Shown: in pieces, positions 12,099 through 24,761 of the stretch | Position numbering within the stretch: the stretch's first letter is position 1 | Layout: each line of letters begins with the position of its first letter | From: Ganoderma boninense | Taxonomy: Eukaryota; Basidiomycota; Agaricomycetes; Polyporales; Polyporaceae | Length of the DNA stretch: 64,000 bases | Direction of reading: 5' to 3' | Assembly: GCA_002900995.3 (NCBI GenBank) | Contig: CM035304.1 | Location: 4,542,134-4,606,133 of the forward strand | Made by a program: the position numbers and the translations under genes | The notes under the pieces: generated by a model | The model's input: the letters and a program-made list of their open reading frames with translations, nothing else | What the model was told of the DNA's origin: nothing | The model's database searches: none

Positions 12099-15000
12099 AC
12101 TGAGATGACGACTGTCGAACCGGAATGCTGGGTGCGGAATTGAGTTTGGTGTACACGGATGGATGGGCGACGGGACTCGGATTCGGGAACAGGTGGCTTG
12201 GATTGCCTGTGGCACTAGCAGAGTTGAGGATGCCGGATACCGCCCATACTTATACACCGCTGCCAGAAAGGCTGCAGCATGACCGGGTCTGGCAACGTCT
12301 CAGCCCCACACGGGTCCACATCCCTACCGCGGAGCCCGAGGATCACCGCTGGGGTGAGCGGAATGTGCGCCGAGGCTAGACGACAAGCGGCTGGTGCTCC
12401 CTGCAGTCGCCGGCCAACCTCTCGTTTCTTTCGCGAGCTGGCGAGCCCACAACCCAGCACAACTATCCGCTGTCAACGTCGCAGGCTGCCTAGAGAGGAG
12501 ATATTGGCACTCACGACCCTGGTGTGCCCTGGGCCTCCCGACAATTGCAATGTGCCAGCGTGTCGCGGAGTTCTGAGAATGGCAAGGAGAGAGGTACGGA
12601 AGATCGAGACGATAGAGCAAGGTGGGCTCAGTGGGGACGCACAGAATCCGAGTCCGAGTCCGGAGAAGCTTGGGTATGAAGCTCATCTTACGTTACCATG
12701 TCTCAATTGCATCTGCCGCGAGTTCTGTGAGCGTTTCGTGCGCCCAGCCTTGTCTCCGACCCGTCCCTGTCAGCCGCTTTCCTACTCTAAGCCGACACAG
12801 TTCACAGATGCAGCGGAAACTGCGGGGTTGCAGAAAACATATACCTAGTCAGTACAAGCTCGATGAGGGGAATCAGATGGCGCACCGGGACTGCAACCGC
12901 AGCCTGGATTCCCAGCATTATCGCCGGCATGGGCGACTGGCAACGGCCAACGGGCACTGGGAGTGGGTGCATTAGGAATTCACCGGTGTGCGCACGGTAT
13001 GCTTCGGACGGCGCGTCTTCTTCATTGAGAACGCGGACTCGGCCATGCGTCGCAGCGGGATGCATACGCATCTGGGGGCCAGATAAACTTTGTGGGGGAT
13101 GCTTCGATGCGGTTGGGTCGGCCGGGCTTGAATGGTTGCGCGGGAGGACGTCGAGGGCCACGTCGACCGGGCTGGCTCGTGCCGTGCGATGTGCTGGAGG
13201 TCGTGCGAGCCCGGGCTGGGACCGGGGAGGAACGCCACAAAGTGTGTACGTGTGCGTGTGGGCTGGGGATTGGAATTGGGAGCTCCCTCGGGCTACGGAC
13301 TGGAGGCGATGTGGAGGGAGACCGTCGTCTGCGACAAGCTGTGGCAGGGTGCGATCGTCCATGACCGTCGACCCTGTCTCCGAGGACTGCGCGGGCACAG
13401 CCAGCCCCGCTCTCCTCTGCTTCTTCTCCATGGCCTCCGACATCCTCCCTGGTTCCTCTGGCGCATGTCTATCAATCTTCATGATTCCTCAGAGCCCTAA
13501 CCGCTTTCAGCAAGGTCGCCGGCTCAGGATTCGGATGCTCGGAGCAAAACAGTCGACGTCTGACACCAGCAATGTTCAGCACTCGTATCGATATCCATCT
13601 TCGCACAAGATGATCCTGGCAGAACCCCAAGCACTTTACCTCCCGCTCAGCCTACAGCCTCTCGTCTTCTCAGACGTCTTCAAGAATCGCCGGACATCTT
13701 CAGGGGCCCTTCTCAAATAGTACGCACCCTAAAATACCCCCACCAGGCCTGAGGCCCTGGATTCCGCCCTCCATGCACACTTGCCAAGTAGCGGGCCGTT
13801 GGCCTCGCCAGCAGCTAGTGCTCGAGGCCCGCTCGACGGGCTCACAGTTATTGTCTTTCTCTGAAGCGAGAATGGTCGCATGCGCACCAGTGAACCCCCC
13901 GAGACCGCTCGACCCCGGTGCGGGAATCCGAAGCTCAACCTCCCGCGATCGTGCAGCCTAATCCTGGCGAAGCCGGTCGCTCAGGGTGCCCTCTACGCGA
14001 AATGAACGGCCGGCCCACGAGCTGGTGCGCACCGGTCCTTTATCGAGCAGTATACGTACTACTCCTGCCCCGCGACACAGCCATGCCCATCTCGCGCAGC
14101 TTCCGCTGGATGGGCGGATCCCCCAGGAACGCGCTTCCCAGCCTGGCCCTGCGCGACGCGGTCAGCTGAACCGTGCCAGATGCGCAGGGCCTGGCACGAT
14201 AGCCCGAGCCTGGGAGCCCGCCTGTGCGACACGAGCCTGGAGGTCAGGGCTTCTGAGCCAAGAGCCAACGTAACCCTTGCGCCCATTTCCTGCCCTCCAC
14301 GGCTGAAGCTTAATGACCGGACCCTTGCCTCCGCACCACCCGCGGGCTGAGCCGTTGTCGCTGCGCGGGGGCTGCCCGTCCGCAACCCGTCCGTAACAAT
14401 GACAATGGCAATGGCGATGGCGATGACCCTGGACTGACGTCGACTAGATGTCGTCGCGCCGCGAAGTTGCGAGCAACGCGTCCGCCGCGCGGGCCCAACT
14501 TCCTTGCTCGCCTCCGCGCCTTCACATCCGTTGCTTGCCTCTGAACTGTACCCGCTTCTCCGCGTCTTCTTGTCCGCCTGTGGCTCCTCGCTGCCCCGCT
14601 TTGGCTACGCCCGCCCAAGCCCAACGCATTCGAAACTTGCTCTACCGTAACGGTCGGGCACCAGGAGCCGGTCGCGCGCCCCGGGGATTACTATTGTAGC
14701 CGCACGGACACCGCGTGTCTGTGTCTGCGTGTCCGCCGTCCGTGTCCGTCTGGGCACGCGGACTCCGTCGGCGGCGCGGGTTTAGCCTCAAGTCGCCCTC
14801 CAGCCGGCACTGGGTTCATCCAGAACGCGCGGGGCGCGCGGGTGGTGTGGGCGCCCCAAGGACTCGGACTAGCGTCGCGCTGGTGGCGCTCCAATTGCTC
14901 TATCATACATAGGAGATCCGGAAGGCCGAAGTGTAAGTAGCGCGGCCGCGGAGGAGGCGCAGGGAGGAGACGATCGCTCGCGGACGGTGCTCTGCTGAGA

Positions 15001-16029
15001 AGCCATGCGGAGGAAGAGTCGCTCGGAGTCGCTATCGCGCAGGCTACAGCCCGAGTTTTCGCACTCAGACGGTGCTAGCCCACGACGGACTGCGAAGGGG
15101 AGCTCGATAATTCAGTCAGACCCTCTCTCGTTCCCCCGATGCTTGTCGGGGACACCGTCGCGGTACTTTGAGAGTTGGGCCGAGGCGCATCGGCGCATTT
15201 GCGGAGCCAACCTCTGGGGCCAACGTTCTCATGCGGATTTCGTCTGTACTATCTAGCTGCTTTAGCATTGCTACCGGTTATCTCCATGAGCGCGCCCATG
15301 GAAAGTATGACTGCGCGGTCCGATAGGTTGGCACATGGGGCGCATGACCGGCGAGCTTAGTCGTGCTCGCAGCTGGGCTGGTGGCAGCGGGGTGGCAGCA
15401 ATGCGAGACCATCCAATGGCGGAGGCTCCTATTGCAAGTGCTATCTAACAGGCTCACGCCTGCTGCCTGTCTATGTATTCAGGCCGAACGGAGGCGAGAC
15501 ATGGAAGCATCGGCGACGTACTTCGCAGGTGTTCAAAATACATGACCTCGCCCAACCCAGTACGTCACTCGAAGCCGCGCGAAGCCAAAGTAAAGCATCC
15601 GGATATCGATGACGGGGTTCAAATGCTTCCCTGTCCTTCGAACCCACCCCACACATCATCTTCTCCCGGGGCCGCTCTTCGACTGTGTGCGCCCAAACTC
15701 CCCACCGCCTAGCGAACACACGCCCCACATAGGTTGACTCCCAAACCAAATTGGTATTGTCGATGCTGACAACGTATATAAACAATAACTAATACTGCTG
15801 TTGGCTGACTCGCGGAACGAAAGGACGTGTTGCAAACGACTTGCGCAAGCGAACTGACCGACGACATCAACGACAACAGCGCGCGTAGCTGTAGATAGAG
15901 GGAGGGGACCAGTGCGAAAGGATAGACTCGAGCACAGACGGATAGATCGTACAGTCCAACAACGACGCCAACTCCGGACACCCCCACCACTCCTTTGCTG
16001 CACCCCTGGTGCCTGCCGTCGTGCGGCGT
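12099..16029. other. Long gene-poor stretch
   Basis: Nearly 4 kb without a supportable gene. A 285-codon plus frame (12863-13720) lies opposite a 226-codon minus frame (12802-13482); both are Arg/Gly/Ser or Pro/Ala-rich and neither shows a domain. A short degenerate repeat of caatgg/cgatgg units lies at about 14396-14425. The right end is the 3' flank of the NADPH oxidase gene. Confidence 0.4.
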
Positions 16030-18102
16030 CTAGAAGTTCTCTGTGCGCACACACGCGAAGTCAGCACATTGCCCACGCTCAGATGACAATGACAATAATG
16101 GATACTCACCCTTGCCGAAGAAGAACTTGGTGCCCTTGGGCGACGAGTACTTGTTGCTCATGAGGTGAAGCTGGCGCGAGAGTGCAGCGGGACCACAGAA
16201 GAACACACCGACGTCCGTCTCGGGATGCTTGTCGACGATCGAGCCGAACACGCGGTCCCAGTTGGGACGACCGAAGTGCGTCGGGGCACGGAGGCTGGTG
16301 ATCGCGTCCTTCTCCGCGCCGACGTCCTGCACGATGATGTTGTTCATGTCCTCCTCGCGGATCCTGGCCGTCAGGTAGATGTTGATCTCGATGCGGTTCT
16401 GCGTGTCCTGCTCCTCGATGGCGTGCAGAAGCGAGTGGAACCACTCGGCGGAGCCGAAGTCACGGATGACCCACGTGAAGTACACCTTGGAGAGGCGCGT
16501 CGGCTTGGACGAGTTGAAGTTGTTCATGCGGTACCAGATCGACTTCAGGATGGACGCGAACGGCGTGACACCGATACCCGCACCGACGAGCAGCACCGTC
16601 TCGTAGTTGAGGAAGTCCTCTGACGCGGAGCCGAACGGCCCGTCGACCATGACACGGGGCAGCACACGGTTGATGGGCGGGTTCGTCGCGGTGCCGACGA
16701 CCTTACCGCCGGCCTCACCCTTCTCCTTCCGGTCGAAGTCGCAGCCCACGGCCTTGGCGAACTCGCGGGTGAAGTCGCCGACGACACGGATGTGGATGGA
16801 GATGTAGTCCTCCTCAGGGGCGCTGCGTATTGTATTCTGATCAGCGAGAAGTTCACCGTTCCTGCGCTAGAAGCAGGCGCGTACCTGGTGAGAGTGAAAG
16901 GATGCCACTGGAAGTAGGAGATTTCGGGGCAGCACAGGAAGATGTACTGGCCAGCCTGGGTCGTAGTCTTCTCCTTCTTGATCTGAAGCTCAATGACCAT
17001 CGATGGGTGCTGAATGACCTTGGAGATGTAGGTACGGTGACGGGAGCGGACTTCACGGAGGATACGCTCGTAGATCCAGATAACACCGCCGACGAGCCAG
17101 TAGCGCTATATTCAGGTCAGACTTACAAATTCCTCCCTCGCATCTCAACTAAGAGCACATACCCAGAAGACGCCGATAGTGTTGTACGAACAGTAGGGCG
17201 GGCGGTCAGGCTTGATCATACAGAACATACCATGGAGCTGCCAGTTGATGAAGAAGACAATGAAGAGGTGGTGCGAGTACCAGAACCACTCAAAGTGCGC
17301 GCGACGACGCTTCTCAATGGCGAACCACGCCATGAGACCGAGCGCGGCGGTCATGATCCAGCCCGTGGCACCGGGACCAGTGATGAAGTTGGCGGCGACG
17401 AATGCGAAAACCTTCTGGCCAGTCGTCTTCGCGTCGGGGTCAATCATGGCGAGCTCGGTGAAGTTGACCATGTGGGCGACGATGTGGACAATGGAGAAGA
17501 TGACGACAGACCATCCGACAGCCTTGTGGAAGGTGATGTTCTTGTCGAAGGGGATGAACGAGTTCAAGGGTGTGCGGCGCAGCAAAGAGATGAAGTTGCG
17601 GCAGACCGGGAGGAGGATGAACGCGATGTCGACATGGAGCACGAGCGCAGCAGTACGGGCGATCGCTTTGGTTTGCAAGAGCGGAGAGTTAGAAGACTGT
17701 TGGTTCTAGACTGCACAGGTTGCCAAGGTACTTACGGAAGGTTACACCGAACGTCGCGCGGGCGCCGACTGAGCTGTCCTTGAGCTGGTAGTGCATGAAA
17801 CCGAAGGCGATGACTAGTGCGTGCAGGAAAAGGAAGACGAAGAAGAAGATGCGCCTTCCACCCTCGTTGATCATCCAGTGGTTGTACCTCTCCATGGTAG
17901 TCTGGGGCACGTAGGGCTTTGCGGGGGAGTTGACATTTGTGTTGGTGCGCTGGAGCCCCTGGAGGCGGCGGCGCTCAGTCTTGTTGCGCTGGAGGTGGCC
18001 AGGACCGGTGCCATTGATGACGACGTCGGGGTGCTGCTCGAGAGAGGGAATCTTTCCGTCTGAAAAATCCATGCTGGACTGGCGCCTCCTGTTGAATGGC
18101 AT
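16030..18102 (-). CDS. noxB: NADPH oxidase catalytic subunit, NoxB type
   Basis: Membrane flavocytochrome that passes electrons from NADPH through FAD and two hemes to O2, giving superoxide; fungal Nox enzymes act in hyphal and fruiting-body differentiation. Exon 1 (18102 to about 17730) encodes a disordered N-terminal extension of about 70 residues and TM1 (IFFFVFLFLHALVIAFGF). The next exon (about 17678-17160) carries the remaining membrane helices with both heme His pairs: H-x13-H in FHKAVGWSVVIFSIVH and H-x12-H in HHLFIVFFINWQLH. Then come the FAD motif HPFTLT, the NADPH motifs GAGIGVTPFASIL and CGP, and a final intron (gtgagt...cacag) that yields the canonical C-terminus FFFGKENF. No EF-hand is present. 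Assignment to NoxB rather than NoxA rests on the N-terminal extension, the length near 590 residues and the ARTAALVLHVD segment, judged from memory of the families. Confidence 0.93.
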
Positions 18103-18933
18103 AATCTGTGTGCCGGGGGCGGGAGGAGAGTCGGTCGGGTCAGGTCAAGAGCAAAGTCGACGTCCTGCGCAGAATGAGAGGGCCTGCCTGAGCGAAGGAC
18201 AAGGACGGGCGAGAAGAAAAGGAACGGGAAGGGAGTGGGGGGCGGGTGGTGGTGTGCGGACAAGATGTGTTTTGTGATTGCGTCTGGCCTGCGAGCGTCC
18301 GGCTCGGCGCCAGATGCGACCCACGGCTTTATGTTGCTAAGGCGACCCTCTTCCAGACCCCGCTGCGGAATCCCCTCCCTGCCGCCTCCACCCCAACTCC
18401 TCTGTCCCAGACTATATTATTACGGTTACCCAGCACCGTCTCGATCCGAACGTCCTCCTCGGTCCCATCGTCAGTTCAACTCAGGGCTCGCAGACTCTTG
18501 CCAACTCCCGCGCGTGTGCCAGACAGAGTTTAGGGCAGTGCGCTCATTTGGCACATAACACTCACCGCCCTCGACGCTCCGTCCAGCGATGATCGGTTCC
18601 CCCTTTCATCAGCCGTATACAGGCAACCCTGCCGGCCCGGCATGCAACATTCAACCAGTGGACAACTTCCTGTTGCTCTTGCAAACTGTCCTAGTCCGAC
18701 GCCGACATGACATACAGGGCGCTGCACATCCGTACCCCGTCATCCTCGATCAAACACATCTTTGATTAAAACACCCTCTGCCTCTCCAAATTCTCAACAG
18801 GAGTACATATTCCCCGAGCCTCGAACCCCCTCTTTGTGCCGACCAATGATCTCCGCACCGCTATCATCATCCTTCTTCACCCCACGATAACCGCGTCTCG
18901 GTCCGTCAGATATCACAGCTTCTTGACCGTCGT
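18103..18933. promoter_or_regulatory. Upstream region of the NADPH oxidase gene
   Basis: This 830-bp interval separates the Nox start codon from the 3' end of the GH28 gene. C/T-rich runs occur on the plus strand around 18360-18480 and 18770-18880. No specific binding site can be assigned. Confidence 0.35.
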
Positions 18934-21757
18934 TCAACGTTCCCAACCGACAGCAACAGCAAATAGCCCGTGTATTAATATCCCCGCGCCAGCATCGTAG
19001 GAGGCAAGTATAGCATGCGGCAACGCAAGATTAGAATCATGAGAAACGGCGACGTGTAAAGTTGCGGCACTCACCCACCCACAGCCGGCGAGCCCCGCGA
19101 TACTCACGACGTTCGCACACCCATATTCCGGCAGGTGATCGCTGGGAACGGCGACGTCTATGTCGCTGAACGCGAGGTCCGTGCATGGTGCCGCAGGGCT
19201 GCATTCGATATCAACGACTGCGGAACATACAGGATCATCATCAGCGAAGTGTTCTTCTCCATGCGGCAATCCGGAAAACACTCCATTGCTCCCATTCAGA
19301 TGCCACCTGACATCCAAGGCCCAAGGGGTGGCTGGCGACGTGGCAAATGACGCCGTAGGCAAGCTAAAGTCCTGCCAGACTGACAGTGCGAAGACATGGA
19401 TCCTCGGGGCGGATCCCTGCTTTCGGTGAACGGCAGCAACGGCAGACCAAGCATGTGTCGAGGAACGGAGAACCATGTTCTCGCTCTTACCACTCCTTGC
19501 CAGGGAGATGACAAAAATGGACTGGACTGCCTCTGTGCGATGCCATCCAGAACGGAAGGAGTAAGAGATAATTTGCATGATGGCAGGTTCTCACCTATAG
19601 ATGTCTGTGCCGTTCCCGTCCAGTTGGCGAAGGTGAGATTGGTGAATTGCAATTTCGAAGGGGCGTCGCCACTGATGGGGTAAGTAACGGTTCCTAGCGT
19701 TAGCAGCCTCTTCTCTCCAGCATCAAGCATCGAGCGTCGTCATTGTATTTATGCGACACAGGGCAGCACATGATAAAGCTTGAAGGTGGAAGAAGAAGCT
19801 TAACAAGAGCGAGACGAAGCGGTGTAACTCACGGGTGCCCGAGGTTAGTTTGATAGATCTGGATAGGCGTGGTGACTTCGTCGAGCTTAACGTTGTGTGC
19901 GACGACGCCAGATACGCGTCCTACGGTGAAGGCGACCGCATCGTCAACGCCGTGAGTCTCTGCGCTTCCGCGACAATCGCGTTCCCAGCTTACCGCCACC
20001 CGCACCTCCTCCGGTCGGCGGAAACCCGATCCTCGTCCCCGTCCAGGACTTGAAGTACACCTGCCACCGCCCGTCGTCACCAGATACAGACGTTGAATTT
20101 ACGGCCGGCGTGGACGTACGCCATGCTCCATGAGGGGCTGGACCTGTGGATCGGGGCGTACCAGCTATGGAGCGTGCGCCGTGCGACAACGAAAGGAGAA
20201 GAAACACCCGGACGACCGGGTCGTCTGAGAAACGATCGCGTCGCCATTACGCTGGCAGGGACGCCTACTTACCGTTATGTCTTCCAGAACGACGTTGTCG
20301 ACGTAGTCAGGCTGGTTGGCGACGGCGTCGAGGATGAGCTTCCCACGTCGGCGTACAATATGACTAAAACCAGACGTACGAGCTCAGCGTACTGTCCTAA
20401 GGAACCGAACGCGATCCCGGTGCCCCCAGTGCAGGTGATGTTGCGTGCAAGGATGTTCGTCGAGTTCTGCCATGACCAGCCGTGGGCCGCCGGAGACGGA
20501 TGGCAGTACGAGTTAGAATTGTGGCAGGTGCGGTGTGCCTCGGACCCGAGGAGCCGGAAGCGGAGCGTGGACGCACCCCTTTGATCGCCAAGCAATCATC
20601 TCCAGAGGTGATCTGCGACGGATGTCGTAAGGGCCAATTCAGACACGACATGCAGGGCCTTTATGAAAGCGGAAGGGGAAAGCGAATCGCCCATGCGAGC
20701 GAGAGCCTGGAGGACGGCCAGAGGGAGGGGACTGACGTTCCAGTTCAGTAGCGTTATGTTGTCGGATCTGAAGGTGTCGATCCCTGTGGACACACACTAA
20801 AGCTTCATTACGGTGGGGGACAGTGGCGATGCGTCACTCACCGTCTGTGTTCCACACGATGCTGCCCAGGCCCCGAAACGTCAGCGCGTCAGCGGTCACC
20901 ACTTTCCACAACGCAGGAACCGCGACTCACTTCTGCCCAAACCACTGCTCATCTGCGTTGCTCGCGACGCACGTCATCCCGTCATACACCACGTCCCTGG
21001 AGTCCGCGACCGCGTTGCACCAGAAGGGCGGCCCGTCGACGGTAAAGCCGCGGACTGTCGCGCGCTGGACGTGCGAGAGCGTGAGCGAGACGGGACGCCC
21101 GTCGCCGTCCAGGCGCGTCGCGTTGCCGTACCACGACCACCAGCGCTGGCCGTTGCCGACAATACCGCCCGTGTCGTGCGCGTCAAGCGTGAAGTCGTGA
21201 CCCGAGAGGACGAACCAGGAGGCTTGCGACTGGATGAAGATCACGCGGAACGTCGAGGCGGGGTCCATCCAGTATTCGAGGTCGAAGACGAACTGTTCCG
21301 CAGGCGCATAAGGGGAGGATATGCAGGCGGTCGTGATGAACGCACATTCAAAGTACCGTGTAAGTCGATGTGAGAGTTGGCGAGGTCCCAGTGCATCTTC
21401 CTAGGATGATGATAAGGCGTTTGACCGCTTGATCAAGTAGATCGAGGCCTCATCGTACCTGGTAATGTTGTATTGCCCCGGTTCGAAGACAGTCGTGCCC
21501 CCTTGTCCACATTCAGCGATGGCTGCTTCAATCTGAACGCATATATTGGGTGGTTAGCAGCATATACTCAGCCACGTCGCAGATAGGGCGAGGTATCCTC
21601 AGCATGCAGTCGGGCCATGCAGTACACACGGGGAACAAGAAAGACGCACCTGCGATACGTCGCTTTTTCCAATGCCAAGAGGCTTCAAGGTACATTTTTT
21701 CGCAGAAATCCCGGAGATAACAAGTCCGGCGAGGAAGAGGGAGCGAAGTATGTGCAT
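18934..21757 (-). CDS. Secreted GH28 glycoside hydrolase (exo-polygalacturonase/rhamnogalacturonase type)
   Basis: Extracellular enzyme expected to cleave alpha-galacturonide or rhamnogalacturonan linkages in plant pectin. It starts at 21757 with a signal peptide (MHILRSLFLAGLVISGISA). Many small exons follow: IEAAIAECGQGGTTVFEPG, KMHWDLANSHIDLHG, the beta-helix exon at about 20927-21290 (FTLDAHDTGGIVGNGQRWW), and the exon ending NTD that joins GIDTFRSDNITLLNW. GDDCLAIKG at about 20620 and GWSWQNSTNILARN come next. Thus the N-T-D and D-D catalytic motifs of GH28 are present. The canonical GHG reads GTGIAFGSLGQY and the RIK site reads VYFKSWTG, as I recall for exo-acting basidiomycete members. 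The C-terminus lies near VVSIAGLAGCG at about 19090; the frame runs open to 18934, so the stop is approximate. Confidence 0.85.
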
Positions 21758-22544
21758 GTTGGGAAGCCTCCTGGTGCATCCCCTCACCCGCGTCGTGGAC
21801 CATAGTACTTATACAGTATCCCGGTCCCAGTCATGTCATCTCTGCCATAAAGCCGGGTCGCCGTTGGAGGGTAAGGTCGTCACGAGGAGGACAGAAGATG
21901 CAGGAAGGGCCGTCACGAGGCTAACGGCCCGGCTTGACGGTTGGATCAGGTAAAAAAATGAAGGGAGGCTCTGGGAGAGCCATAGCTTGATGTTTTACAG
22001 TGTGTCATCAGTTGAGGAGCGTGTTGTCGAATGAACTCGTTGTGTGTGGCTCTTCATAGTCAGACCTAGCAGTAATAATCAGAGCTTACAAGTGTCACAT
22101 GCTAAAGCGTGCAGGTTTACTGTGCCATCGACAAAAATGGCCACCATCTTGAAGGGTAGATGATTCGAGCCTGCACTTTATCACGCCGTTGGGGGACTAC
22201 AGCTGCCCGTGTGGGACTCTCATTGTTGGCATTCGATCGGCCTCAGGCATTGACGGGGGCAGCTTGGCATAGTGGGCCAAATTGGAGAGCTAATGGGCTG
22301 CAAAAATGCTAATTGCAGGTATGATTCGGTGGCATACCTGGTTCGTCAATAAGAGAACGCATACATAAAGGGAAGGAAAGTCCTACCAACGTTGACCCTA
22401 GCGCGTAGAGAGGTTAGAGGCGGCCGCATGACACAAAAGCATATGTTCCGCAGTCTGTTGGGTTTTCAAATAGCGGCCTCGGGTCCTTTTTGCGTTGAGA
22501 GAAGGAAGAATTTGAACAGGAAACACGAATTGCCTGGGGCAAAG
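21758..22544. other. Upstream flank of the GH28 gene, no gene seen
   Basis: AT-richer than the genes. No coding frame above 100 codons has a recognisable motif. Confidence 0.4.
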
Positions 22545-22933
22545 TTACAGTGCCTTGCATAATTGCGTGAACGCGCCGAAAAATTCCTGCAGGCGCCTAT
22601 ATGCTCGCCTACCAAATCAGGACGCCTGGGAAGCTTCAGAAGCGAGTTGGTGACCTTGATGTGACATGTCTCTTGGATGGCATGGGTGCCTCCCGAAGCA
22701 GCTGAGGGCCCAAATGGTACACTAGGAGGCCCGTTGAGAACCACTGAGCTCTCCAGGAAGTAGACAAGCGTGGGGGACAAGGGGAACAGTCAGGCTGAAG
22801 TTACGACCAGAAGAGGCGCACAGGCGGCGTTGGCGTTGCATGTGACCGTGATCCATCCGCATTTGGTAGGCGAGGTATAAGCGCCTGCTGGGGATTTTTC
22901 GGCGCGTTCACGCAATTATGCAAGGCACTGTAA
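22545..22933. repeat. Inverted repeat with 73-bp arms and a 243-bp spacer
   Basis: The left arm (22545-22617) is the reverse complement of the right arm (22861-22933). The outer 40 bp match perfectly (22545-22584 against 22894-22933), while the inner part carries a few substitutions and one indel. Similarity stops sharply at both ends. The spacer has no protein motif. This can fold into a long stem-loop and is compatible with a decayed transposon or MITE-like element, or with a hairpin RNA locus. No target-site duplication was obvious. Confidence 0.8.
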
Positions 22934-24761
22934 TGGTAGAAAGTGAGAAAGGATTCAAATCGCGGTCCAACACTGCTCTGGTCAGCGCGTCTCAATCTCT
23001 TCGGCCCGGGGGGGCCCGATGCCTCAGATAAGGCCATTCTTCTATTCTTCTATAGTAAAGCATGAAAACAAGCGCCCTTTCAATTACTATTTTAGGCAGG
23101 TGCATGTATCGGAGACCCCGCCGACTCAGCCGACGGGGGAAGCTCAGGGAGCGATTCTGACTCGAGATACTGCGTAATAGATACATTCTATGTATATGGA
23201 ATGATACTTTTCATCCAAATTCTCCATCCTAAGACTCGAGCATAGGACGAGGCGTTGGCTCACAGATTGAGTCCGAAGCGCTCATGCAATGCCTTTGACG
23301 CCGAACAGACCAGACGGGCGTCGTGGACGCGGTTAAGCCTCTACTCCGACCACGACTCACCACAGCTGCGACTCCCCCTCTGCCGCCTTCTTCCTGTCTA
23401 CTGGCTTTTTCTCTATACACTTCTCTCTCAGCTTCCTCAAGCTGCTGTCTTTGCTGTGTACTTTGACGGTACGTTCACGCCTCGGATGAACTGCAGGAAT
23501 GCCACGTTGACTCGGACCCCTTTCAGCGGAAAGACACCGGTCGTAGGCTTAAATAGGCGATTATGAGGCCTCTGAGGAGGGTTACAGAAGATTGACAACA
23601 ACTCTGCAAGCAGAATCAGGGCTGGCTGGAGTCTGACGTTCAAAGGGTATGTCTGAGTGTCGCGTTTGCCACATGCCATGTCTGACTCTGACTTACAACA
23701 CGGCGTGATGCCATGCATCACCACTATACGGACAGAAACCCGTTATTGCGAAGTTGGTGGTTCATGCAGCCATGAGATGTGACGAGCAACGTCCCTATCC
23801 AGTGAGCGTTCCCTGCCGCACAATACCCCGCCTACACTATACCATATATTGCATGCAACTGCAATGAACAGTGAGCTACCCGTGTTCTTGATTCTTGCGC
23901 ATATACTATAGTGGTTGATGGGACGGCCATACGGGACGGCGTACTGATGTCGGGACGATGGTTGGTCAGACACTTGCGGAGTGGAAGAAGGTGAGCCGAT
24001 GACTGAGTACCAGGTTCTGCATATGGCCGAGCCCCGAGAGGGCACTGTTCATGCTTGGTACGTCCACATTTTTGAGGCACAGCTCCTCATGAATATCACC
24101 ACCCATTCGAGGTCGGAGCGACCGAGGACTTCAGGAGGTGCGTTCTCTATACAAATTTCTGACGCTGCCACCTTGATGCGTGCCGGGCCACTCATGCACA
24201 CTCCAGAAAGGCATGGCGCATTGAGGGCGGGCGACAGCCCGGCCGATGTGCGCAGGGGGGTTTAGTCAAGTGGTAGTCACTGAAGGTATGTCGGCTCGAT
24301 ATGCCACACATGTCGCTGTTGTCTACTCCGTTTCAAGTCTCGACCTTCCACCTTCTAGCTAGTAGATAGATGTTATTGTACATGTACATATCAAATAAGC
24401 TGTAAATATGAATTGAGAGGCTTACATAATCCATATTCACGCGCCAGAACTACGTTAATGTTAATTTCTGCAAGCAAGCATCTGGCCAGTCTCCAGGTCT
24501 CACTCGGCCACCGCCTCACCAAAATTAATGAGCATGTGGGGTTACAGAGCTTTTTTGCGAAGTCGAGGGATACTTATCTAGATGCCGTACTTACATAACG
24601 AGCGTCGGAGTCTTCGCGCTGTGGAAGGCTGTGGATTACGCGACCGCGGCCGATTGATGCGTACACGCCAGCCACTGCTCGGCGCGCCTACGGCACACCT
24701 TTAAGCTCTCTCACCATCGACGGCGTTCCCAACACCGCACACCTCGTCGACCACGTCCAAA
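22934..24761. other. Stretch without a recognisable gene; upstream side of the ABC transporter
   Basis: Frames up to about 105 codons on both strands lack domains. The last few hundred bases before 24762 are the likely promoter of the ABC transporter. No core promoter element can be assigned with confidence. Confidence 0.4.

Noticed and set aside
12863..13720. 285-codon plus-strand frame
   Set aside because: Long only because the DNA is GC-rich. Composition is Arg/Gly/Ser-heavy, there is no domain, and an equally long frame lies opposite it.
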